Part shown: positions 63,711-64,000 of the stretch, piece after piece
How positions within the stretch are numbered: the first letter of the stretch is position 1
Layout: every line of letters starts with the position of its first letter
Origin: Fragilariopsis cylindrus CCMP1102
Lineage: Eukaryota; Bacillariophyta; Bacillariophyceae; Bacillariales; Bacillariaceae
NCBI GenBank assembly: GCA_900095095.1
Contig: FMBT01000292.1
Coordinates: forward strand, 496,001 to 560,000
Length of the DNA: 64,000 nt
Direction of reading: 5' to 3'
The notes under the pieces: model-generated
Database searches by the model: none
Told to the model about the DNA's origin: nothing
Seen by the model: only the letters and a program-made list of their open reading frames with translations
Translations under genes and position numbers: made by a program

Positions 63711-64000
63711 CTCTGTGACAAAATTAGTGTGCAGATCCTTGAAGTCAATAATTCATACTAAGTTTGCATTATTTTGATATATTACACCCTCATAGATGTT
63801 TAGATTATCGACAGTCTTTCAACCTTTGCAAATTGCAAAAATTTACCTATCATTACACATTAAATTTGTGCGATTATAGCCAACTGTAATTTACACTGCT
63901 AATCTGATGTGTGCAAACAAGGTTCAACAAAATCCTGCTCATCCTATTGATAGTGCCAGGAGATTCCATCAGTGAGATATATATTACAGACCTTTGTCAA
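63711..64000 (+). other. 3' flank of VPS13
   Basis: AT-rich sequence after the VPS13 stop up to the window edge. No start of another gene can be supported. Confidence 0.35.

Overview
The window reads as nuclear DNA of a photosynthetic stramenopile, most likely a pennate diatom. Five things point there. Genes carry a few short GT-AG introns, mostly 90-200 bases. The sequence is AT-rich, with many in-frame Asn, Gln, Ser and Thr tracts. The DXP reductoisomerase starts with a signal peptide followed by an ASAFAP-like motif (VTGFASHR), typical of import into complex red plastids. Several proteins belong to families I know only from diatoms. No bacterial operons, CRISPR arrays or convincing tRNA/rRNA genes are visible. 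Genus is not claimed.

Layout. 1-3000: a PRP40-type splicing factor (+). 2953-7085: a gene-poor 4 kb with a large inverted-repeat (foldback) element and decayed reading frames. 7086-13699: a multi-exon TRF4/PAPD5-type nucleotidyltransferase (+). 14189-14511: a possible small split membrane-protein gene (-). 14604-16260: a diatom-type DNA-binding-like protein (+). 16792-18153: SEC12/PREB-like (-). 18614-19258: four-TM protein (+). 19955-21560: STPR-like basic repeat protein (-). 21561-23488: gene-free, with a second inverted repeat. 23489-25644: PFK-2/FBPase-2 (+). 26374-27968: plastid DXR (-). 28778-30361: Leu/Phe-tRNA-protein transferase-like (+). 30603-32760: SLY1 (-). 33209-36082: NodU/CmcH carbamoyltransferase (+). 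36193-36960: mitochondrial uS15 (-). 37560-38899: SLC25 carrier (+). 39690-41879: AAAP amino-acid transporter (+). 42741-44599: ALG1 (+). 45096-46001: histidine phosphatase (+). 46909-50077: two-module Cys/His protein (+). 50426-52537: AlkB-like plus glycosyltransferase fusion (-). 52938-63710: VPS13 (+).

There is no single pathway cluster. ER/Golgi traffic and glycosylation are well represented (SEC12, SLY1, ALG1, VPS13, a glycosyltransferase), alongside plastid isoprenoid synthesis, mitochondrial translation and transport, RNA processing and glycolytic control. I attribute this to chance rather than to an operon-like cluster.

The strongest unusual signals are: a PFK-2/FBPase-2 whose phosphatase half has lost two of three catalytic residues; a 10-base micro-exon that restores the ALG1 signature; a degenerate AlkB-like domain fused to a glycosyltransferase; a eukaryotic L/F-transferase homologue with altered active-site positions; a carbamoyltransferase with a signal peptide and a PqqD-like tail; a protein with a duplicated Cys/His module and a homogenised NLG repeat; and two large inverted repeats. 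Exon joins were derived by hand from splice sites, reading frame and family similarity, with no transcript data.
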